Source: Burkholderia lata (GTDB taxonomy: Bacteria; Pseudomonadota; Gammaproteobacteria; Burkholderiales; Burkholderiaceae). Taken from it: 64,000 nt of DNA. The position numbers were made by a program, and so were the translations under genes. The notes under the pieces are model-generated. The model did not search any database, was not told the origin of the DNA, and worked only from the letters and a program-made list of their open reading frames with translations. Below are positions 42,960-52,592 of this stretch, piece after piece. The stretch is from assembly GCF_000012945.1 (NCBI RefSeq), contig NC_007510.1, positions 1,860,001 through 1,924,000 on the forward strand. The letters run 5' to 3'. Position 1 is the first letter of the stretch. Every line of letters begins with the position of its first letter.

Positions 42960-44459
42960 ATGCATGCTGCACTTGCTCCCTGGACATGCGATGCCGGCGC
43001 GCTGCGCGTCATGTCGCGAATCGCCGTTGCCGCGGCGCTCGTCATGCTCGGCGCGTGCGCGAGCCGCGACGGGCTCACGCCGGCCGGCACATTGCGCGGC
43101 GCCGATACGCTTGCCGCATCGCGCAGCCTCGCGCAGGTGCCGGCCGCCGACTGGCCGGCTGCCGACTGGTGGCGCGCGCTGAACGATACGCAACTGAGTG
43201 CGCTTATCGACGAGGCGCTCGCCGGCAACCCCGATCTCGCGACCGCCGATGCGCGTGCACGCGAAGCGCAGGCGCTGGTGATCGAGGCACAGGCCGCGCG
43301 GCTGCCGCACCTCGTCGGCCGCGGGAGCGCGAAGGCCGAGCGGCTGTCCGGCACCCAGTTTTCGTCAGGCGAGGGCGGCGGCTTCTTCAGCCACACGCGC
43401 GAGATCACTCTCGGCCTGAGCTGGGATCTCGATCTGTGGGGCAGCCGCCGCGCCGCATGGGAAGCCGCGCTCGGCGAAGCGCGCGCCGCGCAAGTCGACG
43501 CGCAGGCCGCCCGCGTGCTGCTGTCGGTCAACGTTGCGCGCGCCTACGTGAATCTCGCATACGCATTCGATCAGCAGGACCTCGCGCGGGCCGAATACGA
43601 GCGCGCCGACGAAGCGCTCACACTCACGCGCCAGCGCGTCACGAAAGGCATCGACAACGTCGCGCAGCAGCGTCAGGCGGAAAGCGAAGTCGCGGCCGCG
43701 ACGCGCGAGCAGGCCCGCACCGCGCAGGCGGTCGACAGCGCGCGCATCGCGCTCGCGATCCTGCTCGGCGCCGGCCCCGATCGCGGCCTCGCACTGGTGC
43801 GGCCCGCGCCGCTGCCGGCCGCCGCGCTCGCGGTGCCGGCCGACCTGCCGGCCGCGCTGCTCGGCCGGCGCGCCGACCTCGTCGCCGCGCGCTGGCGCGT
43901 CGAAGCGGCCAGCCGCAACGTCGCGGCCGCTCGTGCGGATTTCCTGCCGAACGTCAGTCTCACCGCGCTGATCGGGCTCGCGACGCGTGGCGGCGCCTCG
44001 CTGTTCCAGGCCGCGTCGCGCACCTATAACGCCAGCCCGGCCGTGAGCCTGCCGATCTTCGACGGCGGCGAACGGCGCGGCGTGCTGCGCAGGCGCGACG
44101 CGCAATACGACCTCGCGGTCGCCGGCTACAACAAGACGCTGATCGGTGCGATCGGCGAGGTGGCCGACGATCTGCACCGGCTGCATTCGCTCGCCGTGCA
44201 GACGGATGCCCAGCAGCGTGCGTTCGACTCCGCCACCGATGCGTGGCGGCTCGCGGACGCGCGCTACCGGGCCGGCGTCGGCAGCTACCTCGATGCGCTC
44301 GTCGTGCGCCAGCAACTGCTGGTCGCGAGCCGCGAGGTTGCCGCGCTGCGCGCGCAGCGCGCGGACCAGTCGCTGCAGCTCGTCGCCGCGCTCGGTGGCG
44401 GCTTCCGCGCCGAGCCGGACGACGCCGCGCTTGCCGCCACGCCTTCCCAACGTCCTTGA
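42960..44459 (+). CDS. outer-membrane efflux factor (OprM/NodT family)
   Basis: A 499-residue outer-membrane channel protein. From the ATG at 42960 (AGAGGA ahead) there are 17 residues before MSRIAVAAALVMLGAC, a lipoprotein signal with lipobox LGAC; start at 43011 would give the standard signal. Repeats of the TolC-type hairpin are seen: WWRALNDTQLSALIDEALAGNPDL, and WDLDLWGSRRAAWEAALGEA, LPIFDGGERRGVL. First gene of the tripartite exporter with HlyD/EmrA and EmrB homologues. Confidence 0.92.
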   Translation: MHAALAPWTCDAGALRVMSRIAVAAALVMLGACASRDGLTPAGTLRGADTLAASRSLAQVPAADWPAADWWRALNDTQLSALIDEALAGNPDLATADARAREAQALVIEAQAARLPHLVGRGSAKAERLSGTQFSSGEGGGFFSHTREITLGLSWDLDLWGSRRAAWEAALGEARAAQVDAQAARVLLSVNVARAYVNLAYAFDQQDLARAEYERADEALTLTRQRVTKGIDNVAQQRQAESEVAAATREQARTAQAVDSARIALAILLGAGPDRGLALVRPAPLPAAALAVPADLPAALLGRRADLVAARWRVEAASRNVAAARADFLPNVSLTALIGLATRGGASLFQAASRTYNASPAVSLPIFDGGERRGVLRRRDAQYDLAVAGYNKTLIGAIGEVADDLHRLHSLAVQTDAQQRAFDSATDAWRLADARYRAGVGSYLDALVVRQQLLVASREVAALRAQRADQSLQLVAALGGGFRAEPDDAALAATPSQRP

Positions 44460-44468
44460 CATCGAACC

Positions 44469-45848
44469 ATGAGCAGCGACAACTCCCTGCAGACTCCCGC
44501 GCGACCGGCCGCCGCCGATCCTGCCAGCGCCCGCCAGCAACCGGCGGCCGATCACACCGCGGCGCCGCGCGCGCCAGGCGGGCCGGGCGGGCCTGATGCC
44601 CGCACGCAACCGGCACCGGGCGGCGGCGCACCCGCGACGCCGCCGCCACCGCCCGCTCGGCGCAAGCATCTGGTGCGCGCGCTCGTCGCCGTGTTCGCGC
44701 TCGGCATCATCGGCTGGGGCATCTGGTACGTGATCGTCGGGCGCTGGTACGAATCCACCGACAATGCGTACGCGCAAGGCAACGTCGTCGAGCTGACGCC
44801 GCAAGTGACGGGCACCGTCGTGTCGATCGACGCGGACGACGGCAACCTCGTACGCGCCGGCACGCCGCTCGTCAGTCTCGACCCGAGCGACGCGCAGATC
44901 GCGCTCGCAACCGCGCAGGCCGATCTCGCGGCAACGGTGCGCAAGGTGCGCGGCCTGTACAGCAACGAACGCGGGCTGGCGAACAGCATCGACGGCGCAC
45001 GCGCCGAACTCGATACGCGCCGCACCGCGCTCGACAAGGCGAAGGCCGACTACAGCCGCCGCGAGGATCTCGGCCGCTCCGGCGCGATTTCGCGCGAGGA
45101 ACTCGCGCATGCACGCGACACGCTGACGTCCGCGCAAAGCGCTTACGCGGCCGCGCAGAGCGCGCTGGCAACGTTGAGCGAGCAGCACCAGACGAGCAAG
45201 GCGCTGATCGACGACACCGCTGTCGCGTCACACCCGGACGTGCAGGCCGCGGCCGAACGACTGCGGGCCGCCTATCTCGCGCATGCCCGCACCCAGGTTG
45301 TCACGCCCGTCACCGGCTATGTCGCGAAGCGTACGGTGCAGGTCGGGCAGCGCGTGTCGCCGGGCGTGCCGCTGCTTGCGGTCGTGCCGCTGCGCGAGCT
45401 GTGGGTCGACGCGAATTTCACCGAGAAGCAGCTCGAGCACATGCGCATCGGGCAGCCGGTCGAACTGACCGCCGACCTGTACGGTGACGCGGTGCGCTAC
45501 ACCGGCCGCGTGCAGAGCCTGGGCGTCGGCACCGGCAGCGCGTTCTCGCTGCTGCCCGCGCAGAACGCGACCGGCAACTGGATCAAGATCGTGCAGCGGC
45601 TGCCGGTCCGCATCGAACTGACCGACCCGGCGCAGCTCGACGCGCATCCGCTGCGCATCGGCCTGTCGATGCACGCGCGCGTCGACCAGCACGACCGCAG
45701 CGGGGCGATGCTGTCGCATCGCGAGCAGCGCGCGCCGATATTCCACACCGACGTGTACCGCGACGAGCTCGCGCATGCCGACAGCCTGATCGCCGACGTC
45801 ATCCATGCGAACCTGCCGGCGGCGGTGCGTGCGGAGGCCGTGCGATGA
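44469..45848 (+). CDS. EmrA/HlyD-type membrane fusion protein
   Basis: A 459-residue periplasmic adaptor. An unusually long proline- and alanine-rich cytosolic N-terminus (about 65 residues) precedes one helix (about 68-88, LVRALVAVFALGIIGWGIWYVI). Then come the barrel-sandwich halves STDNAYAQGNVVELTPQVTGTVV and VVTPVTGYVAKRTVQVGQRVSPG around a coiled-coil hairpin (about 150-270). It links the EmrB-type pump to the outer-membrane channel. ATGA overlap with the next gene. Confidence 0.92.
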   Translation: MSSDNSLQTPARPAAADPASARQQPAADHTAAPRAPGGPGGPDARTQPAPGGGAPATPPPPPARRKHLVRALVAVFALGIIGWGIWYVIVGRWYESTDNAYAQGNVVELTPQVTGTVVSIDADDGNLVRAGTPLVSLDPSDAQIALATAQADLAATVRKVRGLYSNERGLANSIDGARAELDTRRTALDKAKADYSRREDLGRSGAISREELAHARDTLTSAQSAYAAAQSALATLSEQHQTSKALIDDTAVASHPDVQAAAERLRAAYLAHARTQVVTPVTGYVAKRTVQVGQRVSPGVPLLAVVPLRELWVDANFTEKQLEHMRIGQPVELTADLYGDAVRYTGRVQSLGVGTGSAFSLLPAQNATGNWIKIVQRLPVRIELTDPAQLDAHPLRIGLSMHARVDQHDRSGAMLSHREQRAPIFHTDVYRDELAHADSLIADVIHANLPAAVRAEAVR

Positions 45849-47383
45849 GCGGCCCGATGGCGGCCGCCGACAGCGGCTTTCGTCCGTCGAGCGTCGGGCT
45901 GACGACCTTCGGCCTCGCGCTCGCGGTCTTCATGCAGGTGCTGGACGGCACCGTCGCGAACGTGTCGCTGCCGACGATCGCCGGCAACTTCGGCGTGAGC
46001 ACGACGCAGAGCGCGTGGGTCGTCACGACGTTCTCGGTCAGCAATGCGATCGCGCTGCCGCTGACCGGGTTTCTCGTCAAGCGCGTCGGACAGGTGCGGC
46101 TGTTCGTGTGGGCGACGCTTGCGTTCACGTTCGCATCGCTGCTGTGCGGCTTCGCGCAGAACCTGCCGCAGCTCATTGCGTTCCGCGCGCTGCAGGGCCT
46201 GGTGGCCGGGCCGATGATCCCGACCACGCAAGCGCTGATGCTGTCGATCTACCCGCCGCAGCGGCGCGGCTTCGCGCTGTCGATGATCGCGATGGTCACC
46301 GTCGTCGCGCCGATCACGGGGCCCGTGTTCGGCGGCTGGGTCACCGAGCACTACTCGTGGCGCTGGGCGTTCCTGATTAACCTGCCGATCGGCGTGTTCG
46401 CCGCGATGTGCGTGTTCGCGCAGATGCGTGCGCGCGTCGAGACGACGGTTGCCGCGCGTGTCGACTATATCGGCCTCGCCGCGTTGATCGTCGGCGTCGG
46501 CGCGCTGCAGATCGTGCTCGACAAGGGCAATGAAGCCGACTGGTTCAACTCGACGTTCATCGTCGTGATGTCGGTGGTCGCCGCGTTCGGCATCGCGCTG
46601 TTCCTGATCTGGGAGCTCAACGAGCCGAATCCGATCGTGAACCTGCGGCTCTTCGCGCATCGCAACTTCGCGGTCGGCACGCTGACGCTCGTGCTCGCGT
46701 ATTCGGCGTTCTTCGCGGTCAACGTGATCGTGCCGCAATGGCTGCAGCGCACGCTCGGCTACACGGCATTCTGGGCAGGGCTCGCCGTCGCGCCGATGGG
46801 CGTGATCCCGGTGCTGATGACGCCGTTCATGGGCAAGTACGCGCCGCGCTTCAACATGCGGATGCTCGTGTGCTGCGCGTTCGCGATCCTCGGCACGTCG
46901 TCGTTCCTGCGCGCGGGCTTCGTGCCCGACATCGACTTCACGCACATCGCACTGATCCAGCTGCTGCAGGGCCTCGGCCTCGCGCTGTTCATCATGCCGA
47001 TCAACAGCATCCTGCTGTCCGACCTGAAGCCGGACGAGATCGCCGCCGGCTCCGGCCTGTCGACGTTCCTGCGCACGCTCGGCGCGAGCTTCGCGGTGTC
47101 GATCACGTCGTTCCTGTGGGACCGGCGCGCGATCCTGCATCACGCGCAGCTCAGCGAGCACGTGAGCGGGTTCGATCCGGCCGTGCGGGCCGAAGTCGCG
47201 CGGCTTGGCGGTGGCGATCCGCAACGCGCGGCCACGCTGCTGAGCAACCTGGTCGACGCACAGGCGTACCAGATCTCATTCAACGACGTTTCGTTCGCGC
47301 TCGGCTGCGTGTATCTCGCGGTGATCGCGGCGGTCTGGCTCGCCCGTCCGCCGTTCGGCCCCGGTGCCGCCGCGAAGCGGTGA
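45845..47383 (+). CDS. DHA2-family MFS drug exporter (EmrB-type)
   Basis: A 512-residue 14-helix MFS pump. Motif D1 VFMQVLDGTVANVSLPTIAGNFGVS is near the N-terminus, LTGFLVKRVGQVRLF follows, and motif C IAMVTVVAPITGPVFGGWVTEHYSWRWAF lies near residues 150-178. Starts inside the adaptor stop (ATGA), so the pump and adaptor are co-translated. Exports hydrophobic drugs or fatty or aromatic acids in relatives; substrate here unknown. Confidence 0.94.
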   Translation: MSGPMAAADSGFRPSSVGLTTFGLALAVFMQVLDGTVANVSLPTIAGNFGVSTTQSAWVVTTFSVSNAIALPLTGFLVKRVGQVRLFVWATLAFTFASLLCGFAQNLPQLIAFRALQGLVAGPMIPTTQALMLSIYPPQRRGFALSMIAMVTVVAPITGPVFGGWVTEHYSWRWAFLINLPIGVFAAMCVFAQMRARVETTVAARVDYIGLAALIVGVGALQIVLDKGNEADWFNSTFIVVMSVVAAFGIALFLIWELNEPNPIVNLRLFAHRNFAVGTLTLVLAYSAFFAVNVIVPQWLQRTLGYTAFWAGLAVAPMGVIPVLMTPFMGKYAPRFNMRMLVCCAFAILGTSSFLRAGFVPDIDFTHIALIQLLQGLGLALFIMPINSILLSDLKPDEIAAGSGLSTFLRTLGASFAVSITSFLWDRRAILHHAQLSEHVSGFDPAVRAEVARLGGGDPQRAATLLSNLVDAQAYQISFNDVSFALGCVYLAVIAAVWLARPPFGPGAAAKR

Positions 47384-47715
47384 CGAAGCTGCGCGGCCTC
47401 GGACGACGCGCCGGTGATGCCGTCAAGCAGACGAGGGCACGGGCCGGGGCGGTGCCGGCAGTCGTGGTAGTTGCCGGGTAGGGGTACGGCGGGGGCAGGT
47501 GAATGGATTGCGGACCTCGCGCGATGTGTTCGGTCGCGCCGCGGTTGCTTGGGTTCACGGTCACCGGAGCCGGAAACAGCGTTCGTGACGATTCTGTCGC
47601 TCGCGCTGGATGTTCTGCATCAGTCGCCCTGGATCCGGGTAACCGACGCAAACCCTTCCGCAACGGTCGGCGGCGCAAAGAGGAATGCAACGCTTTCGAT
47701 ACTCGCAGCGCCGGT

Positions 47716-47880
47716 GCCCGATTCGAACACGTCCATCTGTTGCGCGTGACGGACCCCGAACTGTCACGTGACCTGGGCTTGCTTTGGTCGAACAGGACAG
47801 GGCGAACCCGCGCGGCGAGCATGTTTGCAGACATGCTGAGAAGCCTGTCCTCCAAGCCCGCGGATCGTTCGCGGGCATGA
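47716..47880 (+). pseudogene. possible C-terminal remnant of a LysR regulator
   Basis: The 655-base gap after the pump gene has one fragment, ARFEHVHLLRVTDPELSRDL ending in AASMFADMLRSLSS, that resembles the end of a LysR effector domain. No N-terminal part is in the window. The assignment is weak. The rest of the gap has no gene. Confidence 0.35.
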
Positions 47881-48038
47881 TTCGTGATCGGGTATCGGGA
47901 ACGTAAGCGCAACGCCACACGCAGACGTTCGTCAACTCGACCCGATTCAATTCGACGCCCGGTTTCCAGATCGTGACAGGGCAGTTTCTCCGCAGTTTGA
48001 TCGCGATCCACAACCTTGGGACGATCCCGCTCCAGCGA

Positions 48039-49247
48039 TCAACGAGACGCGGGAAGTGCGCCGGCATCCCAGTCGATCCGGTAACCGTGGTCGGAAGCCA
48101 GCCGCTTCGCCGGATTGAAAACCGTCTTCAGCGCGACAGGCATGATGACGTGCATCAGCGCCTTGCCCAACGGTCCCATTGCTTTTCGGGTGTTGGTCCT
48201 TGCCGCAGCCGCCGCGATCGCTTCGACACGCGCGCGACGCAACTGCTCGTAGCGCGCGAATGCCAGAGAGGGCGCCGGAATATCGCGCAGACAACGCGCG
48301 AGCTGAACCGCACTTTCAATGGCCAGCGACGCACCCTGGCCGGAACTCGACGACGGCGCATGTACGGCGTCGCCAACCAGCACCATGCGCTCGCTATGCC
48401 AGCGCGGAACAGGCGGCATCATCTCGCTGGCAATGGGCGCAAACAGCTGATCGGGGTCGGTATTTCGCAACAGCGTATGCGCGGGATAGTCATCCCCGTA
48501 TAGCTCGCGCAGTTGCGCGAGCCACTGCGCCGACGGAATCTCGCGTACGGCCTCCATCGACGCAGGCATCGCATAAGGCAGATTGCCGAACCAGCAGATA
48601 CCGCGATCCGGATCCGCCCAGTAGCCAAGAAATGCATGCTTGCCGAACACGAAGGTCATCGTGTCGACGGGAATGCGCAGCGTATCGAGCGGCACCAGCG
48701 CACCAAAACCCAGGGTTCCCGCGTAGTGCGGCGCCGGCGCGCCGGGATCGATCAGGCCACGCACCGTGGAGCGGATACCGTCAGCGCCGATCAGGATGTC
48801 GCCGTTCGCATGGCTGCCATCTTCGAACGACACACGGACACCGTCGGCCGTCTCGCTCGCGCCCACGAGCCGCTTGCCGTGCACGACCGGAATGTTCGCG
48901 TCCACCACGGCATCGCGCAACACCCGGTACAGATCGGAGCGATACACGACGCGGCTCGACTGCATCCCTTCCAGACCGTCGAACCGGGTCAGCACCTTGC
49001 CTCGGCCATCCGCCATTGCCATATGGGCAATCGGCTGGCTCACCGCACGAAGTGCGCCATCCACGCCGACGATCTTCAGTGCTTCGAGCCCGTTGGGCGA
49101 AACCATCAGGCTCGCCCCGATGCCGTCCGCGGGTGCGGCGTACGACTCGTAGATGGTCGAGCGGATACCGGCCCTGGCCAGCGCCAGCGCGACAACGGGG
49201 CCCGCGATGCCGCCGCCGGCAATCAAAGCATGCTGCACCTTCGCCAT
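48039..49247 (-). CDS. FAD-dependent monooxygenase
   Basis: A 402-residue group A flavin monooxygenase. FAD Rossmann motif GGGIAG at 11-16, DG-type motif ILIGADGIRSTVRG near residue 155, and GDAVHAPSSSSGQGASLAIESA near residue 285 are clear. The ATG at 49247 (MAKVQHALIAGGG) has GAGGTG ahead; a GTG nine bases upstream lacks a site. It is divergent from a PadR gene across two palindromes, so it is probably PadR-controlled. Related enzymes hydroxylate aromatics or inactivate tetracycline-like drugs. Confidence 0.9.
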   Translation of the reverse strand: MAKVQHALIAGGGIAGPVVALALARAGIRSTIYESYAAPADGIGASLMVSPNGLEALKIVGVDGALRAVSQPIAHMAMADGRGKVLTRFDGLEGMQSSRVVYRSDLYRVLRDAVVDANIPVVHGKRLVGASETADGVRVSFEDGSHANGDILIGADGIRSTVRGLIDPGAPAPHYAGTLGFGALVPLDTLRIPVDTMTFVFGKHAFLGYWADPDRGICWFGNLPYAMPASMEAVREIPSAQWLAQLRELYGDDYPAHTLLRNTDPDQLFAPIASEMMPPVPRWHSERMVLVGDAVHAPSSSSGQGASLAIESAVQLARCLRDIPAPSLAFARYEQLRRARVEAIAAAAARTNTRKAMGPLGKALMHVIMPVALKTVFNPAKRLASDHGYRIDWDAGALPASR

Positions 49248-49257
49248 TTCGACCACC

Positions 49258-49287
49258 TCATAATCATATTATGACTACAGTATAGTC
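49258..49287. promoter_or_regulatory. two palindromes in the monooxygenase/padR region
   Basis: TCATAA-TCATA-TTATGA (49258-49274) and GACTA-CAGTA-TAGTC (49273-49287) overlap end to end in a 45-base divergent gap. Binding would cover both promoters, as is usual for PadR-type regulators. Confidence 0.6.
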
Positions 49288-49292
49288 AAAGT

Positions 49293-49949
49293 ATGACTAA
49301 GGAGGCAAGCCGTGCCGCTCATCGATACCAGGACCCGCAATTGAAACCCCGTTCGAGACAACCTTCTCCGCTCGCGATGGTGATTCTCGGCTTTGTGCTG
49401 GAAGCCCCGTCGCACGCATACCGCATGCACGAACTCATTCGGCAGCGCGGCAAAGACAACGTGGTCAACGTCGCGCAACGCAACAGCGTCTACCAGACCC
49501 TTTCACAGCTGAAGACGGCCGAACTCATCCGCGTTCGCGAGACGGCGCAAGGAGAAGGGCGTCCCGAGCGGGTGGTCTACGAGATCACGCCGCAGGGCAA
49601 GAAGACGTTCTACGCGTGGCTGGAAGCGATGCTCGGCGAGCCGCGACGCGAGTTCAACGAGTTCCCGGCTGCGCTCGCGACGATCATGGCGCTGACACCC
49701 GGGGTCGCACGCGCGCAGCTTCAGCAGCGCAGCGAAACGCTGAAACTGCAATTGACCGAGTCGGTGTCGACCTTCACGACGTGGCAGGACAAGGGGTTGC
49801 CGCGGCTCGTCATGCTGGACGACGAGTACAAGCAGGTGCTGCTGAAAGCCGAGATCCAATGGCTGGACGGGTTGATCTCGGAGCTCGAGTCGGGCGCGAT
49901 GACCTGGAACGAGAAATATCTGCGCGAACTCGCGGCGCAATTCGAATAA
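49293..49949 (+). CDS. PadR-family transcriptional regulator
   Basis: A 218-residue PadR regulator: PSPLAMVILGFVLEAPSHAYRMHELIRQRGKDNVVNVAQRNSVYQTLSQLKTAELIRV is the winged helix, followed by the coiled C-terminal dimer region. The ATG at 49293 has no clear ribosome site and lies at the expected transcription start, so translation may be leaderless or start at TTG 49341 (LKPRSRQPSPLA), which fits the family start better. Divergent from the monooxygenase. Confidence 0.88.
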   Translation: MTKEASRAAHRYQDPQLKPRSRQPSPLAMVILGFVLEAPSHAYRMHELIRQRGKDNVVNVAQRNSVYQTLSQLKTAELIRVRETAQGEGRPERVVYEITPQGKKTFYAWLEAMLGEPRREFNEFPAALATIMALTPGVARAQLQQRSETLKLQLTESVSTFTTWQDKGLPRLVMLDDEYKQVLLKAEIQWLDGLISELESGAMTWNEKYLRELAAQFE

Positions 49950-50093
49950 TTCGTCCTGGGGTTTGCGGCCGACTTTCTGCGGCTGTTCCGGCGATGTCCA
50001 TCCTCAAATCAGTTGATCGATTTGATGAAATCGATCGATGCGTCACGCATCCAGCATCGGACGGATTCCGTTTCAGCCATCGCCGGATTCAGA

Positions 50094-50128
50094 TGTCCAC
50101 TTTCCAGCCATTTAGAAATGTCCGGTTT
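50094..50128. mobile_element. IS end remnant (IS21-like terminal repeats)
   Basis: Two ATGTCC repeats 26 bases apart around CATTTAGAA resemble the multiple terminal repeats of IS21-group elements. No transposase remains. The 547-base gap (49950-50496) otherwise shows no gene. Confidence 0.4.
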
Positions 50129-50496
50129 TAAGGTTGGTTTTGCTGCGCCTTTTTCCTCGTCTTGACCATTACGCAGCGTCGAAGGTCGGCGCCTGAACGG
50201 GCAGGGCGCTCACGTTTGTTTCTCCAGCTTTTGCGGGCCGTCGACGTTTTGGCCCGCCGGCGGCCCGCGGCCGGGGTACTGTCCCCCTCGTTCGCGCGCC
50301 TGCCCGCGGCAACCGACCGCATCGCCACTTTGTGGTCTGGCCCGCAGTCCTCCGTTCGAACTCCGGTTACCGTTGCTAACAAATGAGTCCCTTCACGCAG
50401 CAACAATGCACGGCGCCACCGGACAGCACCGTCCCAACGCATGGCCGGATCGCGCTATGGCAATACAACCGTCATCAACAAGACAGGAGAGCCTAC

Positions 50497-51303
50497 ATGC
50501 ATAAACCGATCGACACGAAACCGCTCGACCGCTCGCGTATCCGCCATGCAAAGGAAACCTACGCCGATCTGTGCCGCGCTTATGTCCAGCGCAATCCCAA
50601 TGGCATATACAGCGCCTACATCAGGTCGGCCATCGGGAACGATGCGACACTCGACCGGCATGCGCGCACACTGGAACTTTATGCGTCGTATATCTCAGAT
50701 GGCGCAAAAGTGCTCGACTGGGGCTGCCGGCATGCGCCGGATTCGTGCATGCTGCGCGTGCTTTATCCCGATCTCGATATTCACGGCTGCGACATCGCCG
50801 GCGACGATTTCCAGGAATTCCACGGCTTCGCGAACCTCGACTTCCGGGTGCTCGAGCACGAATACGTGCTGCCGTATCAGGACGGCTTCTTCGACGTCGT
50901 GCTCGGCAGCGGCGTCCTCGAGCACGTCGCGTTCGAGCAGCACAGTATCGAACAGATCTGGCGCGTGCTGAAACCGGACGGGATCTTCATCGTCACGTTC
51001 CTGCCGAACCATACGTCGCTCACGGAAAACATGTCGCGGGCCATGAAGAACTACAACGGCCACAATCGGCTGTATCGGCTGGAATACGCGAAGAACATTT
51101 TTCTCCGTTCGGGATTCGTCGTCGAGGCATGCGGCTACCATCAGGTCTTTCCGACCTTCGCGAAAGGCGTGAACGGCTCGAAGCTGCTCGACACAGCCGC
51201 GAATCTCTGCGCGCGAATGAACCGGACGTTCGAGTCCATTCCGTACGTGAACCGCATCTCGTCGAATCTCTACTTCGTGCTGCGGCGCGTGACGCATATG
51301 TAA
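50497..51303 (+). CDS. SAM-dependent methyltransferase
   Basis: A 268-residue class I methyltransferase of the DUF/Methyltransf_11 type. SAM motif VLDWGCRHAPDSCMLRVL near residue 69 is unusual, with His instead of the glycine of GxG. Then DIHGCDIAGDDF and the motif IV-like GVLEHVAFEQHSIEQIWRVLKPDGIFIVTFLPNH. ACAGGAGAGCC precedes the ATG. IS ends on both sides suggest it moved in with mobile DNA. Substrate unknown. Confidence 0.82.
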   Translation: MHKPIDTKPLDRSRIRHAKETYADLCRAYVQRNPNGIYSAYIRSAIGNDATLDRHARTLELYASYISDGAKVLDWGCRHAPDSCMLRVLYPDLDIHGCDIAGDDFQEFHGFANLDFRVLEHEYVLPYQDGFFDVVLGSGVLEHVAFEQHSIEQIWRVLKPDGIFIVTFLPNHTSLTENMSRAMKNYNGHNRLYRLEYAKNIFLRSGFVVEACGYHQVFPTFAKGVNGSKLLDTAANLCARMNRTFESIPYVNRISSNLYFVLRRVTHM

Positions 51304-51384
51304 TGCGAAGATCGAGCGCGGGTGTTGCGATAGCGTTCGTCCGCGCGTTTGCAAGACACGCGCTGCAGGCGCGCTTGCCATCGG

Positions 51385-51540
51385 CGACGTCCTGAATGAC
51401 CTTGAATCGGTCCAGCTCGCGCATCGTCAGTGTCACCAATCCGGCTGGCTGCATGGTCGGCTCCCGTGCTTGCTCAACGAGCCATCCAGCATGCCAGCAG
51501 TCAAAAACACGACATCTGTAAATAGCCAGAACACGACATT
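51385..51540 (-). mobile_element. truncated ISNCY/IS1202-type element
   Basis: The minus strand reads MQPAGLVTLTMRELDRFKVIQDVADGK, the start of an ISNCY (IS1202-group) transposase, then leaves frame homology. Upstream are two direct ACACGACAT repeats (51507 and 51531) typical of an element end. The transposase lacks its catalytic part. Confidence 0.6.
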
Positions 51541-51574
51541 AGGATATGGCTGCTACAACACAAACGTTTGAATC

Positions 51575-51790
51575 TTGGTACCTATGGCTGGGTGTTGCGT
51601 CGGGTTGGTTTTCCTGGTTTTGTTGTATTTCAACCGGAAGGCGGCCGAGTTATCCACAGAATATCCACTTTTTAGGCTGTTTCCCGTTGCGCGTTCAAAT
51701 CAAGGTTATTTGTTGCGCTGCTGGGTGCGGACCAACGCAACAGGAAGGTGTCACATCTGGCGTCCCAACCAGTGTCAGTGTTGCGTTTGA
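51575..51790 (+). CDS. possible small membrane protein
   Basis: A roughly 71-codon frame with one hydrophobic helix (GLVFLVLLYF) then basic residues. An alternative frame opens at 51546 (MAATTQTFESWYLWLGV) and would give a better N-terminus if a one-base shift occurs near 51605. Low GC here suggests foreign DNA. Weakly supported. Confidence 0.25.
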   Translation: MVPMAGCCVGLVFLVLLYFNRKAAELSTEYPLFRLFPVARSNQGYLLRCWVRTNATGRCHIWRPNQCQCCV

Positions 51791-51791
51791 C

Positions 51792-52295
51792 CTACGCGAC
51801 CCGGGTTTTGGGGTTCACGCCTAGTTGCCACAGCACGTCGATATTCTTTAGATATATGGCAACCTTTTCTGGGGAGTCATGGATGATCGAGTGCCGTTTG
51901 CCGTCAACGTTGTCGAGGTGCACTGAACACGGATCCTCTAGACATTGGCAGATGTTGTCGATCTCATCGCGATACTGATCCAGCCTTTCCGGCTCCCAAT
52001 CTCGGCCGGTGTCGGGTGCAAGAATCACTGAGAGAGCGCCTTTCCTTTCCCCAACGTACCGGATCGGGGAGAGCAGGCCAGCAACGTAGAACATCATGAT
52101 TGCGTCGATCACACGGTCGTCGTGATCTTCATCCCAGATGACCGCTAAGTCGAGGAAGGCACATCGGTCAAGTCGATTCAAAAGCTCGTCGTGCCACACC
52201 GGCGCGCGAAGGACAGAGTAGTGAGTTCCTCGACCGAGGTTGCCTACTGGTCGCGTTTCATCGTACATCGTCTGAAGGAAGGGGCAATACGACAT
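51792..52295 (-). CDS. 167-residue protein of unknown function
   Basis: An acidic 167-residue protein with no recognised domain. AAAGGAG at 6 bases fixes the ATG at 52295. Notable parts are LAVIWDEDHDDRVIDAIMMFYVAG, GALSVILAPDTGRDWEPERLDQYRDEIDNI and the hydrophobic end IYLKNIDVLWQLGV. Single gene in an AT-richer block with IS remnants and a DUF4238 gene. A cargo or defence role is possible but unsupported. The 297-base gap to the next gene shows nothing. Confidence 0.6.
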   Translation of the reverse strand: MSYCPFLQTMYDETRPVGNLGRGTHYSVLRAPVWHDELLNRLDRCAFLDLAVIWDEDHDDRVIDAIMMFYVAGLLSPIRYVGERKGALSVILAPDTGRDWEPERLDQYRDEIDNICQCLEDPCSVHLDNVDGKRHSIIHDSPEKVAIYLKNIDVLWQLGVNPKTRVA

Positions 52296-52592
52296 TTGAT
52301 GCTCCTTTCGGGAGAGAAGTAGCTTCCGCCGCGGAACCAGAGCCATTTAGTAACAGGGGCATCGAGCAAGTGCTATCGACACCCGCCTAGATGGGGCAGG
52401 TCGACGCCTTGCTATTTCGTCAGCCACTGACCGTAGGCCTCTACATCTATCATCGGTACCGTTCCACTAAACTGTAGTTATGCTATCAACTTGAAGAGAA
52501 ACGCAGTGGCTGGTTTATTCTCGTCAACGTAATTGTATTTATTTGCCGCTCGATCATAGAAGAAGTAGCCATGAGCCGCTATCCCCCTCGGC

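Noticed and set aside
45497..47224. 575-codon leftward frame over the EmrB gene
   Set aside because: Extremely Arg/His/Glu-rich shadow frame.
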